Shown here: piece after piece, positions 36,149-44,809 of the stretch
Layout of the letters: every line of letters begins with the position of its first letter
Numbering within the stretch: the first letter of the stretch is position 1
DNA from: Micromonospora sp. RHAY321
GTDB taxonomy: Bacteria; Actinomycetota; Actinomycetes; Mycobacteriales; Micromonosporaceae
Length of the DNA: 64,000 nt
Direction of reading: 5' to 3'
Assembly (NCBI RefSeq): GCF_023896955.1
Contig: NZ_JAMHIW010000016.1
Coordinates: forward strand, 62,001 to 126,000
The notes under the pieces: generated by a model
Told to the model about the DNA's origin: nothing
Seen by the model: only the letters and a program-made list of their open reading frames with translations
The model's database searches: none
Made by a program: the position numbers and the translations under genes

Positions 36149-37743
36149 CGGCAGGCACCCGTGCGGCCGCCGACTCCGCCGGCGACGAGCAGCCGACCGA
36201 CGGTACGACCGAGGCCCGGCGTAGCGCCCGCACCGGCCTCGCGGGGCTGGCCGGTGCCGCCACCAACGGGCTTTTCGGCTTCCTGCTGGCGGTGGTCATC
36301 ACCCGCGGCTACGGCACCGTCGGCTCGGGGGCGTTCTTCGCCGCGATCGGTGTCGTCACCGTCACCGCCGCCGTGTGCACGCTCGGTGCGGAGACCGGCC
36401 TGATCTGGACGCTGCCCAGGCGGCGCGCCGGCGGGCGGGGCGACGCCGCCCGGGTGCTCCCGGTGGCGTTCCTGCCGCCGCTGGTGGCCGCCGTCCTCGT
36501 CGGCCTCACCGGGGTGTTCGCGGCGGACGCGCTCGCGCCCCGCCTGCTGGACGGGCCGGGCGCCGGCGGTACGACCCTGATCGCGGTCAGCTTCGCCGCG
36601 GTGCCGCTGGTGGTGGCGATGACGCTCCTGCTCGCCGTGCTGCGCTGCGTCCGCCCGATCCAGGCGTACGTCGGTGTGCAGTCCGTTTTGGTGCCGGTCG
36701 CCCGGCCGGTGCTGGTTGGTGTGGCCGCCGTCGCCAGCGGCGGCGTGCTGGTCGGCATGACCGGCTGGCTGGTCCCGGCGGCGTTCGCCGTGCTCGTCTG
36801 CCTGCTGCTGGTGGCCGGTCCGCTCGGCGTCGGCCGGGGCGCGGCACTGCGTCCCGAGCGGGCCGACTGGTCGACGTTCTGGCGTTTCGCGCTGCCCCGC
36901 GCCGCGTCCGCGGCGATCGACGCCAGCGCCGTGTGGGTCGGCGTGCTGCTCACCTCGGTGCTCGCCGGGCAGGCCGACGCGGGCGTGTTCGGCGCGGTCG
37001 GCCGCTACATCCTGGCCGGGCAGCTCGCCATGCAGGGGCTGCGGGTGGCGGTGTCGCCGCAGCTGTCCCGGCTGCTGGGTCGCGGCGAGCGGGCCGCCGC
37101 CGCGGCGGTGCACCGGCAGCTGACCACCTGGGCGCTGGTGCTGTCCTGGCCGGTGTACCTGCTGCTCGCCGTGTTCGGGCTGGCGTTCCTCCAGCTCTTC
37201 GGGCCGGAGTTCACCGCCGGCACCACCGCGATGACCGTGCTCGCCCTGGCCATGCTGATCAATACCGGCGTGGGCAACGTGCAGAGCCTGCTGCTGATGG
37301 GCGGGCGCAGCGGCCTGCATCTGGTCGCGGCGGTGGCCGGGTTGCTGGTCACCGTCTCCCTCGGGCTGTGGCTGATCCCGGAACACGGCGTGACGGGTGC
37401 CGCCGTCGCCTGGGCGGTCGGCATCGCCACCGAGAACCTCACCGCGTTCGGCTGCGCCCGGACGGTGGTCGGCCAGCCGTTGGTCGACGCGGCGCTGGTA
37501 CGCGCGGCGGCCGGGGTCGTCGCCGGGGTGGGGATCGCGGCACTGGTCGGCGTGTCCACGGGCGGTCGGGGGATCGCCGGTCTGGTGGTGGCGCTGAGCG
37601 TGCTGGCCGCCGCTTGCGTCGGTTTGTTGACGGTGCCCCGGGTGCGACGACGCATCCGGGTGACCATGAGGCAGCTCCGTGGCGGGCAGGGGGCGGCGTC
37701 GGCCGCCGACGGTGCCGCCGCGGCGTCGATGAAGGGCAGGTGA
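36145..37743 (+). CDS. Wzx-like polysaccharide flippase (MATE/MVF superfamily)
   Basis: The 532-aa protein has 12-14 membrane segments in the pattern of oligosaccharide flippases (for example GLAGLAGAATNGLFGFLLAVVITRGYGTVGSGAFFAA at the start and MTVLALAMLINTGVGNVQSLLLMGGRSGL in the second half). These proteins translocate lipid-linked sugar units across the membrane. ATG 36145 overlaps the upstream stop (ATGA), and its own stop overlaps the sulfotransferase start (GTGA). The segment order Wzz, Wzy, Wzx is contiguous and on one strand. Confidence 0.85.
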   Translation: MTAGTRAAADSAGDEQPTDGTTEARRSARTGLAGLAGAATNGLFGFLLAVVITRGYGTVGSGAFFAAIGVVTVTAAVCTLGAETGLIWTLPRRRAGGRGDAARVLPVAFLPPLVAAVLVGLTGVFAADALAPRLLDGPGAGGTTLIAVSFAAVPLVVAMTLLLAVLRCVRPIQAYVGVQSVLVPVARPVLVGVAAVASGGVLVGMTGWLVPAAFAVLVCLLLVAGPLGVGRGAALRPERADWSTFWRFALPRAASAAIDASAVWVGVLLTSVLAGQADAGVFGAVGRYILAGQLAMQGLRVAVSPQLSRLLGRGERAAAAAVHRQLTTWALVLSWPVYLLLAVFGLAFLQLFGPEFTAGTTAMTVLALAMLINTGVGNVQSLLLMGGRSGLHLVAAVAGLLVTVSLGLWLIPEHGVTGAAVAWAVGIATENLTAFGCARTVVGQPLVDAALVRAAAGVVAGVGIAALVGVSTGGRGIAGLVVALSVLAAACVGLLTVPRVRRRIRVTMRQLRGGQGAASAADGAAAASMKGR

Positions 37744-38654
37744 GGTCCGCCGTGTCGTCCCTCCGAGACCGGGTGAAGCAGCTCGTGCCGACCCAGGTGA
37801 CCAACCGGGTGAGAAGTTCCCTGGTCGACTACGCGGTACGCACCAGCGACCGGCGGCCGCTGCCGGACTTCCTCATCATCGGCACCAAACGGGGCGGCAC
37901 CACCTCCCTGTGGAACTACCTGATCCAGCACCCGCTGGTGCCGCGCCTCTTCCCGGCCTGGAACACGAAGTCCTCGCACTACTTCGAGGAGAACTGGCAC
38001 CGGGGCGAGGCCTGGTACCGGTCGCACTTTCCGACCGGGCGGCAGCGGGCGGCGCTGGAGAGCCGGCACCGCGGGCCGGTGCGGGTCGGTGAGGCGGCCC
38101 CGCTCTACATGTTCCACCCGCTGGCCGCGCAGCGCGTCGCCGCGCTGATGCCGTCGGTGCGGCTGATCGTGCTGCTGCGTGACCCGGTCGAGCGGGCGTA
38201 CTCGCACTGGAAGGAGCGGCGGACGCACGGCATCGAGCCGCTGGACTTCGCCGACGCGCTGGCCGCCGAGGAGGAGCGGACGGCGGGGGAGCGGGAGCGG
38301 CTGATCGCCGAGCCGGAGTACGTCAGCGAGCCCTACGACTGGTACACCTACCGGGCCCGGGGGCGCTACCTGGAGCACCTGGAGCCGTGGCTGGACCGGT
38401 TCGACCCGGCGCAGATCCTCTTCCTGCCCAGCGAGGACCTCTACCGCGACGCGCGCGCCACCTACCGCCGGACGCTGGACTTCCTCGGGCTGCCCCCGCA
38501 CGACCTGCCGAACTTCAAGGTCTACAACGACCGGCGGTCCGCCCCGCTGGACCCGGCGCTGCGCGCGGAGCTGACCGCGTACTACCGGCCGTACAACGAC
38601 GCGCTGCGGCGGCGGCTGGCGCTGGACCTCGACTGGCCGGAGCGGGCGGCGTGA
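37740..38654 (+). CDS. PAPS-dependent sulfotransferase
   Basis: The 304-aa cytoplasmic protein has both cofactor motifs of sulfotransferases: the 5'-phosphosulfate loop FLIIGTKRGGTTSLWNYL (near residue 45) and the 3'-phosphate motif VRLIVLLRDPVERAYSHW (near 140). Its general form matches carbohydrate sulfotransferases of the NDST-like group. It sits between the Wzx-like and kinase genes with 4-nt overlaps at both ends, so sulfation of the exported polymer or of its lipid-linked unit is likely (inference). The start is GTG 37740; a second GTG at 37752 is possible. Confidence 0.85.
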   Translation: MRSAVSSLRDRVKQLVPTQVTNRVRSSLVDYAVRTSDRRPLPDFLIIGTKRGGTTSLWNYLIQHPLVPRLFPAWNTKSSHYFEENWHRGEAWYRSHFPTGRQRAALESRHRGPVRVGEAAPLYMFHPLAAQRVAALMPSVRLIVLLRDPVERAYSHWKERRTHGIEPLDFADALAAEEERTAGERERLIAEPEYVSEPYDWYTYRARGRYLEHLEPWLDRFDPAQILFLPSEDLYRDARATYRRTLDFLGLPPHDLPNFKVYNDRRSAPLDPALRAELTAYYRPYNDALRRRLALDLDWPERAA

Positions 38655-39910
38655 CCACCCAGGTCACCGCGTGCACCGATCCGCGTTCCCGGAGCGACGG
38701 GCTGGGCTGGGTGACCCGGGCGGTCTTCGGCGACGAGCGCGTCGCGCTGACCGTCGGGGGCGACCCGCCGGCCGGTCACCGCCCGGTGGCCCGGTACGCG
38801 GTGGTCCCGTCGCTGGCCCGGGCACGGTTCCTGCTGCCGCTCGGCGCGCCCCGGGCCACGGCGGCGTCCCTGCTCGCGTACAACGCGCTGCGCCCACCGA
38901 GGGTGCGCGCGGTGCGGGCCGCGCTGGGCGGGCTGTCCCGTGTCGGCGCGCTACGGCGGGCCTTTCCCACCCTCACCGTCTCGGTGCCGGCCGGCGAGGA
39001 ACCCGCCGAGCTGCTGCTGGCCGAGCGGCTCGCCGTCGCCCTCGGCGGCGCGCCGTTGTACGCGGCGTGCGGGGTACGCCCACCGGACCCGAACCACAAG
39101 CCCACCCTTCAGCTCTTCGCCCCCGACGGCCGGCCCCGCGGGTACGCGAAGATCGGTTGGAACGGTGCCACCCGGGCGCTCGTCACCGTCGAGTGCGCCG
39201 CGCTGCGCGCGTTGGCCGAGGTGGGCGATGTTCCCGACCACCCGGCGACACCCAAGCTGCTGGCCGGGCTCGACTGGGCGGGACAGGTGGTGGCGGTGGT
39301 CGAGCCTCTGCCGTCGCGGGTACGCGGCGTGCCGGTCACCGACCGGCCTCGGATCGCCGCGCTGCTGGCGGTGGCCCGCAGGGGACGCGCTGCGGCCCCG
39401 CCCCGCCCGCTGGCCGGCTCACCGTTCCTCGGTCGGCTGGCCGCCGAGGCTGCCCGGGCGGCATCGGCGGACCCGTCCGGCGCGCGGGCGGTCGCGGCGG
39501 TGGCGGGACTGGAACGACGGCACGGGCACACCACGGTCGAGTTCGGACACTGGCACGGCGACTGGGTGCCGTGGAACCTCGGCCTGCACGGCGGACGACT
39601 GGTCGCCTGGGACTGGGAGCACAGTGGGCAGGCGGTCCCGCTCGGCTTCGACCTGGCGCACGACGCGTTCCAGCGGGCTCTGGTGCTGCAGGCGGAACCG
39701 GCCGGCACGGCCGCGGGCGCCGTCGACGCCCAGCTCGACCGGTACGGCGACCGGTTGGGGCTCGGGCCGGCTCAGCGCCGCCTGGTGGCCGACGGTTACC
39801 TGCTGGAGATGTGGCTGCGGACGTGGCGGCTGGCCGACGGCGGAGCGGGTTGGAACGCCGCCCTGCACCCCTCTCTGCTGGACATCGTCGAGAAACGACA
39901 GACGGCATGA
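38651..39910 (+). CDS. APH-fold phosphotransferase (kinase) of the polysaccharide block
   Basis: The 419-aa protein has an N-terminal region (about 1-130) with no clear known fold, then an aminoglycoside/choline-kinase-like domain. Catalytic-loop residues are intact: HGDWVPWN (HGDxxxxN, near 300) and WDWEHSG (the DxE/DFG-like metal ligand). The nucleotide Lys is probably in GYAKIGWN. APH-fold enzymes phosphorylate small alcohols, sugars or antibiotics; in this setting a sugar or glycolipid is more likely than an antibiotic. GTG 38651 overlaps the sulfotransferase stop by 4 nt. It ends the first tightly coupled run of the block. Confidence 0.8.
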   Translation: MTTQVTACTDPRSRSDGLGWVTRAVFGDERVALTVGGDPPAGHRPVARYAVVPSLARARFLLPLGAPRATAASLLAYNALRPPRVRAVRAALGGLSRVGALRRAFPTLTVSVPAGEEPAELLLAERLAVALGGAPLYAACGVRPPDPNHKPTLQLFAPDGRPRGYAKIGWNGATRALVTVECAALRALAEVGDVPDHPATPKLLAGLDWAGQVVAVVEPLPSRVRGVPVTDRPRIAALLAVARRGRAAAPPRPLAGSPFLGRLAAEAARAASADPSGARAVAAVAGLERRHGHTTVEFGHWHGDWVPWNLGLHGGRLVAWDWEHSGQAVPLGFDLAHDAFQRALVLQAEPAGTAAGAVDAQLDRYGDRLGLGPAQRRLVADGYLLEMWLRTWRLADGGAGWNAALHPSLLDIVEKRQTA

Positions 39911-39955
39911 TTCCGACAAACCGCCACGCCGGTTGACTGTTGACCACTGGCTGAG

Positions 39956-39984
39956 CGTGACGGAAGAATTGCTTGTCGTGACGG
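39956..39984. promoter_or_regulatory. Direct repeat in the leader of the glycosyltransferase genes
   Basis: The octamer CGTGACGG occurs at 39956-39963 and 39977-39984, 21 nt apart, about two helical turns, in the largest gap inside the polysaccharide block (39911-40135). The spacing suggests a regulator on one face of the DNA. No regulator is assigned. Confidence 0.3.
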
Positions 39985-40135
39985 TGGTCGATGGACCATC
40001 GGGCGACCGGCGCGCCGGAAAGCCCGGCCGGGAGATCGAACGCTCGTCCGGTCGCCCTATACAACGGCCGGTCGGCCTGTGGTCTGCTTCAGCCTGGCGC
40101 CGACCGAAATTCCAAGCGAACTTGTGGGGAGTCGC

Positions 40136-40615
40136 GTGGACACGAGCACTGAGGACGGAGGGCCCCCGGTCCTGCTGCTGGTTGGTTCCAGCGGCGGCCA
40201 CCTGGCCCAACTGCTGGCACTGCGGTCCTGGTACGAGAATCGGCCCCGATGCTGGGTCACCTTCGACACCCCGGAGGCGGTGTCGCTGCTCGCCGGGGAG
40301 GACCTGGTGCCGGCACACCACCCGACCACCCGGAACCTGCCGAACCTCCTGCGCAACGCGCTGCTCGCCTGGCGGGTGCTGCGTCGTCGGCGGGTCGCCG
40401 CGGTGGTCACCACCGGCGCCGGGGTCGCCGTCCCGTTCATCGTGCTGGCCCGGCTGCGCCGCGTCCCCACCGTCTACATCGAGGTGTACGACCGGATCGA
40501 CACCCCCACGTTGACCGCCCGGCTCTGCCGGCCGTTCCTCTCCGCCATGCTGGTGCAGTGGGACGAGCAACGCCGGCAGTACCCGGAGGCGACCGTCGTG
40601 GGAACACTGCTGTGA
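40136..40615 (+). CDS. Alg14/Cps14F-like glycosyltransferase accessory subunit
   Basis: The 159-aa product starts with VLLLVGSSGGHLAQLLALR, the sugar-nucleotide-transferase N-terminal signature of Alg14/EpsE/Cps14F proteins, and is followed by VVTTGAGVAVPFIVLARLRRVPTVYIEV, typical of this group. Alone it is only half an enzyme; it normally recruits the Alg13-like partner, here encoded immediately downstream with a 4-nt overlap. GTG 40136 has GGGGAG 4 nt upstream. Confidence 0.85.
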   Translation: MDTSTEDGGPPVLLLVGSSGGHLAQLLALRSWYENRPRCWVTFDTPEAVSLLAGEDLVPAHHPTTRNLPNLLRNALLAWRVLRRRRVAAVVTTGAGVAVPFIVLARLRRVPTVYIEVYDRIDTPTLTARLCRPFLSAMLVQWDEQRRQYPEATVVGTLL

Positions 40616-41319
40616 GCGGGGAGGCGACCACCGGCACCGCACCCACCGCCCGATCCGCCGCACCCCGGCCCGTGCCGCACCCGGCCCGGCCCGCCCCCCG
40701 CCCGGAACCGGCGCTGGTGCCCCGCCAGCGGGACCGCGCCGACGACGCGCGGCTCCAACTGCTGGTCGCCGTCGGCACCGACAAGCACCCCTTCGACCGG
40801 CTGGTGAACTGGCTGGACGAGTGGCACGTCGAGGCTGCCGACCACGTCGGGCTCACCATCCAGCACGGGCACACCCGGGCCCCGGCGGTGCCCGGCGCGG
40901 TGCCGTTCCTCGGCCACGACGCGTTGCAGGCCGCGATGGCCGACGTCGACCTGGTGGTCTGCCACGGCGGCCCGGCGACCATCCTGGAGGCCCGCCGGCA
41001 CGGTCACCTGCCCATCGTGGTCCCTCGCGACCCGGCGCACGGCGAGCACGTCGACGACCACCAACTGCTCTTCGCCCGCCGGCTCGGCGCGGCCGGCATG
41101 GTCGCGCTCTGCGAGACCCGTCAGGCCCTGCGCGACGCGCTGGCCGCCGGGCTGGCCGACCCGACCCGCTTCGCGGTCGCCGCCGACCCGCAGGCGCACG
41201 ACGCGCGGCACGCGGCGGTGGCCCGGGTCGGGCAGATCGTGGACGCGCTGGTCGCCTCCGCACCCGGGCGACGCCGGGCGTGGTGGTTCCCCTGGGCGCG
41301 GACCGGGCGGGACCGATGA
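40612..41319 (+). CDS. Alg13/Cps14G-like glycosyltransferase catalytic subunit
   Basis: The 235-aa product has a Pro/Arg-rich 45-residue extension followed by a GT28 C-terminal-type domain (LQLLVAVGTDKHPFDRLVNWLDEW, then VVCHGGPATILEARRHGHLPIVVPRDPAHGEHVDDHQ, the UDP-sugar binding HGG signature). Together with the preceding Alg14-like protein it should form a split glycosyltransferase that extends the lipid-linked repeat unit, in the manner of pneumococcal Cps14F/G. The donor sugar is not predictable. It overlaps the GT2 gene by 4 nt. Confidence 0.85.
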   Translation: MSGEATTGTAPTARSAAPRPVPHPARPAPRPEPALVPRQRDRADDARLQLLVAVGTDKHPFDRLVNWLDEWHVEAADHVGLTIQHGHTRAPAVPGAVPFLGHDALQAAMADVDLVVCHGGPATILEARRHGHLPIVVPRDPAHGEHVDDHQLLFARRLGAAGMVALCETRQALRDALAAGLADPTRFAVAADPQAHDARHAAVARVGQIVDALVASAPGRRRAWWFPWARTGRDR

Positions 41320-42236
41320 CGCCACGACCCACGGTCAGTGTCGTGGTGCCCACCCGGGACCGGCCGGAGCTGCTCCGGGCCGCCGTCCGGGCCATCCTCG
41401 ACCAGGACCATCCCGGCGCCGTCGAGGTCGTGGTGGTGCACGACCACTCCGACCCGGACGCGTCGCTGGCCGAGCTGTCCCGGCCGGACCGTGTCGTCCG
41501 GGTGATCCGCAACGGCCGCACTCCCGGGCTGGCCGGGGCGCGCAACTCGGGGACCCTGGTCGCCGAGGGTGAGCTGATCGCGTTCTGCGACGACGACGAC
41601 GAGTGGTTGCCGGGCAAGCTCTCCGCCCAGATCGCCGCGCTCGCCGCCGCGCCGGAGGCCGAGTTCGTCAGCTGCGGCATCCGGGTCAGCTACGACGGCC
41701 ACACCGTGGACCGGGTGCTCGACCTCGACCGGGTCGCCCTGGCCGACCTGCTCCGGGACCGGATGACCGAGCTGCACCCGTCCACCTTCCTGATCCGCGC
41801 CGCGGCCCTGCGCGACGGGTTCGGGCTGGTCGACGAGGAGATCCCGGGCAGCTACGCGGAGGACTACGAGTTCCTGCTCCGGGCCGCCCGCAGCGCCCCG
41901 CTGGTCAACCTGCGCACCCCCTACGTGCTGGTGCGCTGGCACCAGCGCTCGTACTTCGCGCAGCGCTGGGACACCATCTCCGAGGCGTTGCAGTGGCTGC
42001 TGGATCGCTACCCGGAGTTCGGCACCCAGCCGGCCGGCGAGGCGCGGGTCACCGGGCAGATCGCCTTCGCCCGGGCGGCGTCCGGTGACCGGCGGGGCGC
42101 GCTGCGCTGGGCGCGGCGCACCATCCGGCGCAACCCGCGGGAGCCACGCGCCTACCTCGCACTGGCGGTGGCCGGCCGGATGGTCCGGGCCGACGCCGTC
42201 CTGCGCACCCTGCACAAGCGGGGCCGGGGCATCTGA
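41316..42236 (+). CDS. GT2-family glycosyltransferase
   Basis: The 306-aa protein has a GT-A fold start (VSVVVPTRDRPELLRAAVRAILDQ), a metal-binding acidic motif (AFCDDDDEWLPGKL, near residue 95) and the second conserved acidic block (YAEDYEFLLRAARSA). It lacks membrane helices and probably adds a sugar to the lipid-linked unit in the cytoplasm. The last 70 residues form an Arg-rich helical tail typical of GT2 proteins from exopolysaccharide clusters. ATG 41316 overlaps the Alg13-like stop. Confidence 0.9.
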   Translation: MTPRPTVSVVVPTRDRPELLRAAVRAILDQDHPGAVEVVVVHDHSDPDASLAELSRPDRVVRVIRNGRTPGLAGARNSGTLVAEGELIAFCDDDDEWLPGKLSAQIAALAAAPEAEFVSCGIRVSYDGHTVDRVLDLDRVALADLLRDRMTELHPSTFLIRAAALRDGFGLVDEEIPGSYAEDYEFLLRAARSAPLVNLRTPYVLVRWHQRSYFAQRWDTISEALQWLLDRYPEFGTQPAGEARVTGQIAFARAASGDRRGALRWARRTIRRNPREPRAYLALAVAGRMVRADAVLRTLHKRGRGI

Positions 42237-42311
42237 AGCCCGCGCCCACCGACCTGCCGACCGGTTCGCCGCGCGAACCGCCCCCCGACACAGCAGACAA
42301 GGATGCCGCTC

Positions 42312-42968
42312 ATGGCACTTCACTCGCTCCGGTTCCGCCTGGTCGACTCACCGACCTCACTCGGTGCGAAGCGCCGGGCGCGGCGCGCCGCCTGGCTGTC
42401 GGACACGTTCCCGCACCTCGCCGAGATGAACGTCCTCGACCTCGGAGGGCGCGTGGAGAGCTGGGCCCGGGTGCCCGTCCGTCCGGCGCGCGTCCACGTG
42501 GTCAACCTGGAGCCGCTGCCGTCGGAGCTGCCCGACTGGGCCGAGGCGGACCACGCCGACGCCTGCGAGCTGCCCAAGAGCATCCTCAGCCGCCGCTACG
42601 ACCTCGTCTTCAGCAACAGCGTGCTCGAGCACGTGGGCGGGCACGAACGCCGCCGGCGCATGGCGGAGGCGATCCGCGAGCTGGCGCCCGCGTACTGGGT
42701 GCAGACGCCGTACCGGTACTTCCCGGTCGAGCCGCACTGGGTGGCGCCCGGCATGCAGTTCCTGCCGGTGCCGGCGCGCGTGGTCGTGGCGCGCAGGTGG
42801 CCGTTGGCCTACACCCCGGGCAAGTCGTACGAGGCGGCCATCCGGCAGGTCCTCACCACGGAACTGATCGGCCGGGCGGAGATGCGGCACCTCTTCCCGG
42901 ACGCCACCATCCGCAACGAGCGGCTGTTGGGCCTCACCAAGTCGCTGATCGCGCACCGGGGCTCGTGA
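42312..42968 (+). CDS. SAM-dependent class I methyltransferase
   Basis: The 218-aa product has a class I methyltransferase fold: motif I is [11 protein letters not shown], motif II falls near [10 protein letters not shown], and the post-I signature is [14 protein letters not shown]. The C-terminal half ([25 protein letters not shown]) is the type seen in glycan-cluster methyltransferases. ATG 42312 has AAGGA 8 nt upstream and is preferred over ATG 42303. It is the last gene before aroC, about 75 nt after the GT2 gene, and may methylate a sugar of the repeat unit (inference). Confidence 0.82.
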   Translation: MALHSLRFRLVDSPTSLGAKRRARRAAWLSDTFPHLAEMNVLDLGGRVESWARVPVRPARVHVVNLEPLPSELPDWAEADHADACELPKSILSRRYDLVFSNSVLEHVGGHERRRRMAEAIRELAPAYWVQTPYRYFPVEPHWVAPGMQFLPVPARVVVARRWPLAYTPGKSYEAAIRQVLTTELIGRAEMRHLFPDATIRNERLLGLTKSLIAHRGS

Positions 42969-43046
42969 CGGCTTCCGCGCCGCCCGACGCGGCCCGGCCC
43001 GGCAGCCGCCGGTCGTCCGCAGGGCGGGACGCGGCGGGCAGCGCAC

Positions 43047-43061
43047 CGGGCCGGTGGCCCG
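43047..43061. terminator. Weak hairpin between the polysaccharide block and aroC
   Basis: CGGGCC and GGCCCG pair around a 3-nt loop, 20 nt before the aroC start. It is short and has no T-tract, so it is only a possible terminator. Confidence 0.3.
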
Positions 43062-43080
43062 CCGTGACAGACTGACCGCT

Positions 43081-44259
43081 GTGTTGCGCTGGTTGACTGC
43101 AGGTGAATCGCACGGCCCCGCCCTCGTCGCGCTGCTGGAGGGCGTGCCGGCCGGTATCGAGGTGACCACCACCGAGATCGCCGACGAGCTGGCCCGCCGG
43201 CGGCTGGGCTACGGCCGCGGCGCCCGGATGTCGTTCGAGCGGGACGAGGTCGAGGTGCTCGGCGGCCTGCGGCACGGCGTCAGCCTGGGCAGCCCGGTGG
43301 CGATCCGGGTGGGCAACTCCGAGTGGCCGAAGTGGCAGACGGTGATGGCCGCCGACCCGGTGGACCCCGACGAGCTCGCCCGGCAGGCCCGCAACGCGCC
43401 GCTGACCCGTCCCCGGCCCGGCCACGCCGACCTGGCCGGCATGCAGAAGTACGGCCACACCGACGCCCGGCCGATCCTGGAGCGCGCCAGCGCCCGGGAG
43501 ACCGCCGCCCGGGTCGCCGTCGGCACGGTCGCCAAGGCGCTGATCCGCCAGGCGCTCGGCATCGAGATCGTCTCGCACGTCGTCGAGCTGGGCCCGGTGG
43601 CCGCGAAGCCCGGGCTGCGCCCCACCCCGTCCGACGCCGCCCGGATCGACGCCGACCCGCTGCGCTGCCTCGACCCGGAGGCCAGTGCCCTGATGGTCGC
43701 CGAGGTGGACGCCGCGAAGAAGGCCGCCGACACCCTCGGCGGCGTGGTCGAGGTGCTGGCGTACGGGGTGCCGCCGGGCCTGGGCAGCCACGTGCAGTGG
43801 GACCGCAAGCTCGACGCCCGGCTCGCCACCGCGCTGATGTCGATCCAGGCGATCAAGGGCGTGGAGATCGGCGACGGCTGGCAGCAGGCCCGCTCCCGTG
43901 GCTCCGAGGCGCACGACGAGATCATCCCGTCGGCCACCGGTGTCCGCCGGGTCACCGACCGGGCCGGCGGCCTGGAGGGTGGCATCACCACCGGCGAGCC
44001 GCTGCGGGTCCGTGCCGCGATGAAGCCGATCTCGTCGCTGAACCGGGCCCTGGCCACCGTGGACATCACCACCGGTGAGCCGGCCACCGCGATCAACCAG
44101 CGCTCGGACGTCTGCGCCGTGCCGGCCGCCGCGGTGGTCGCCGAGGCGATGGTCGCGCTGGTGCTGGCCGAGGCGGCCACCGAGAAGTTCGGCGGGGACT
44201 CGGTCGGCGAGATTCGCCGCAACCTGACCGGCTACCTCGACGCGCTGGTCATCCGCTGA
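43081..44259 (+). CDS. aroC: Chorismate synthase
   Basis: The FMN-dependent enzyme converts EPSP to chorismate. The 392-aa product starts at GTG 43081 with [20 protein letters not shown], the family signature, and includes [61 protein letters not shown] and [10 protein letters not shown]. No Shine-Dalgarno site is visible; a possible -10 (CAGACT at 43069-43074) lies close to the start and could give a leaderless mRNA. It overlaps aroK by 1 nt. Confidence 0.96.
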   Translation: MLRWLTAGESHGPALVALLEGVPAGIEVTTTEIADELARRRLGYGRGARMSFERDEVEVLGGLRHGVSLGSPVAIRVGNSEWPKWQTVMAADPVDPDELARQARNAPLTRPRPGHADLAGMQKYGHTDARPILERASARETAARVAVGTVAKALIRQALGIEIVSHVVELGPVAAKPGLRPTPSDAARIDADPLRCLDPEASALMVAEVDAAKKAADTLGGVVEVLAYGVPPGLGSHVQWDRKLDARLATALMSIQAIKGVEIGDGWQQARSRGSEAHDEIIPSATGVRRVTDRAGGLEGGITTGEPLRVRAAMKPISSLNRALATVDITTGEPATAINQRSDVCAVPAAAVVAEAMVALVLAEAATEKFGGDSVGEIRRNLTGYLDALVIR

Positions 44260-44762
44260 TGGCGCCGGTCGTCGTGCTGGTCGGCGCGCCCGGCTGCGGC
44301 AAGACCACCGTCGGGCGGGCGCTCGCCGAGGCCCTCGGGGTGGAGTTCCGCGACACCGACACCGACATCGAGGCGATGGCCGGCAAGCCCATCCCGGAGA
44401 TCTTCATCGACGAGGGTGAGGAGCACTTCCGTACCCTCGAACGGGCCGCGGTGGCCGCGGCGCTCGCGGCCAGCCCGGGGGTGCTCGCTCTGGGCGGTGG
44501 CGCGGTGCTGGCCGAGGAGAACCGGGCCGCCCTGGTCGGGCACCGGGTGGTGCACCTGTCCGTCGAGCTTCCCGACGCGGTGAAGCGGGTCGGGCTCGGT
44601 GCCGGTCGGCCGTTGCTCGCGATCAACCCACGGGCCACCCTCAAGCACCTGATGGACCAGCGCCGGCCGCTCTACGCCGAGGTGGCCACCGTGACGGTGC
44701 GCACCGACGGTCGGCCCCCGGAGGAGATCGTCGCCGAGATCACCGAGCTGCTGTCCCGCTGA
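44259..44762 (+). CDS. aroK: Shikimate kinase
   Basis: The 167-aa enzyme phosphorylates shikimate with ATP. The P-loop is VLVGAPGCGKTTVGRAL (residues 4-20); the shikimate-binding DTDTDIEAMAGKPI and GGGAVL strands are present, as is the LID motif RPLLA. ATG 44259 overlaps the aroC stop (TGATG), so both are translated in one unit. In many actinobacteria aroB follows directly; here an inserted hydrolase and WYL regulator come between. Confidence 0.95.
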   Translation: MAPVVVLVGAPGCGKTTVGRALAEALGVEFRDTDTDIEAMAGKPIPEIFIDEGEEHFRTLERAAVAAALAASPGVLALGGGAVLAEENRAALVGHRVVHLSVELPDAVKRVGLGAGRPLLAINPRATLKHLMDQRRPLYAEVATVTVRTDGRPPEEIVAEITELLSR

Positions 44763-44766
44763 GGCC

Positions 44767-44797
44767 GGCCCGCCCGGCCGATCGACCGGGGCGGGCC
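44767..44797. terminator. Bidirectional terminator between aroK and the hydrolase gene
   Basis: An 11-bp GC stem (GGCCCGCCCGG and complement with one bulged base) lies right after the aroK stop and faces the convergent hydrolase gene. Confidence 0.6.
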
Positions 44798-44809
44798 GAC
44801 CCGTCCTCC

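Noticed and set aside
38651-39910. An aminoglycoside resistance gene
   Set aside because: The HGDxxxxN and DxE motifs are shared by all APH-fold kinases. The gene overlaps polysaccharide genes, which favours a glycan-related substrate.
27904-43080. The polysaccharide block as an integrated phage or transposon
   Set aside because: There is no integrase, transposase, tRNA attachment site or terminal repeat in view, and base composition looks like the flanks, so a recent mobile element cannot be supported.
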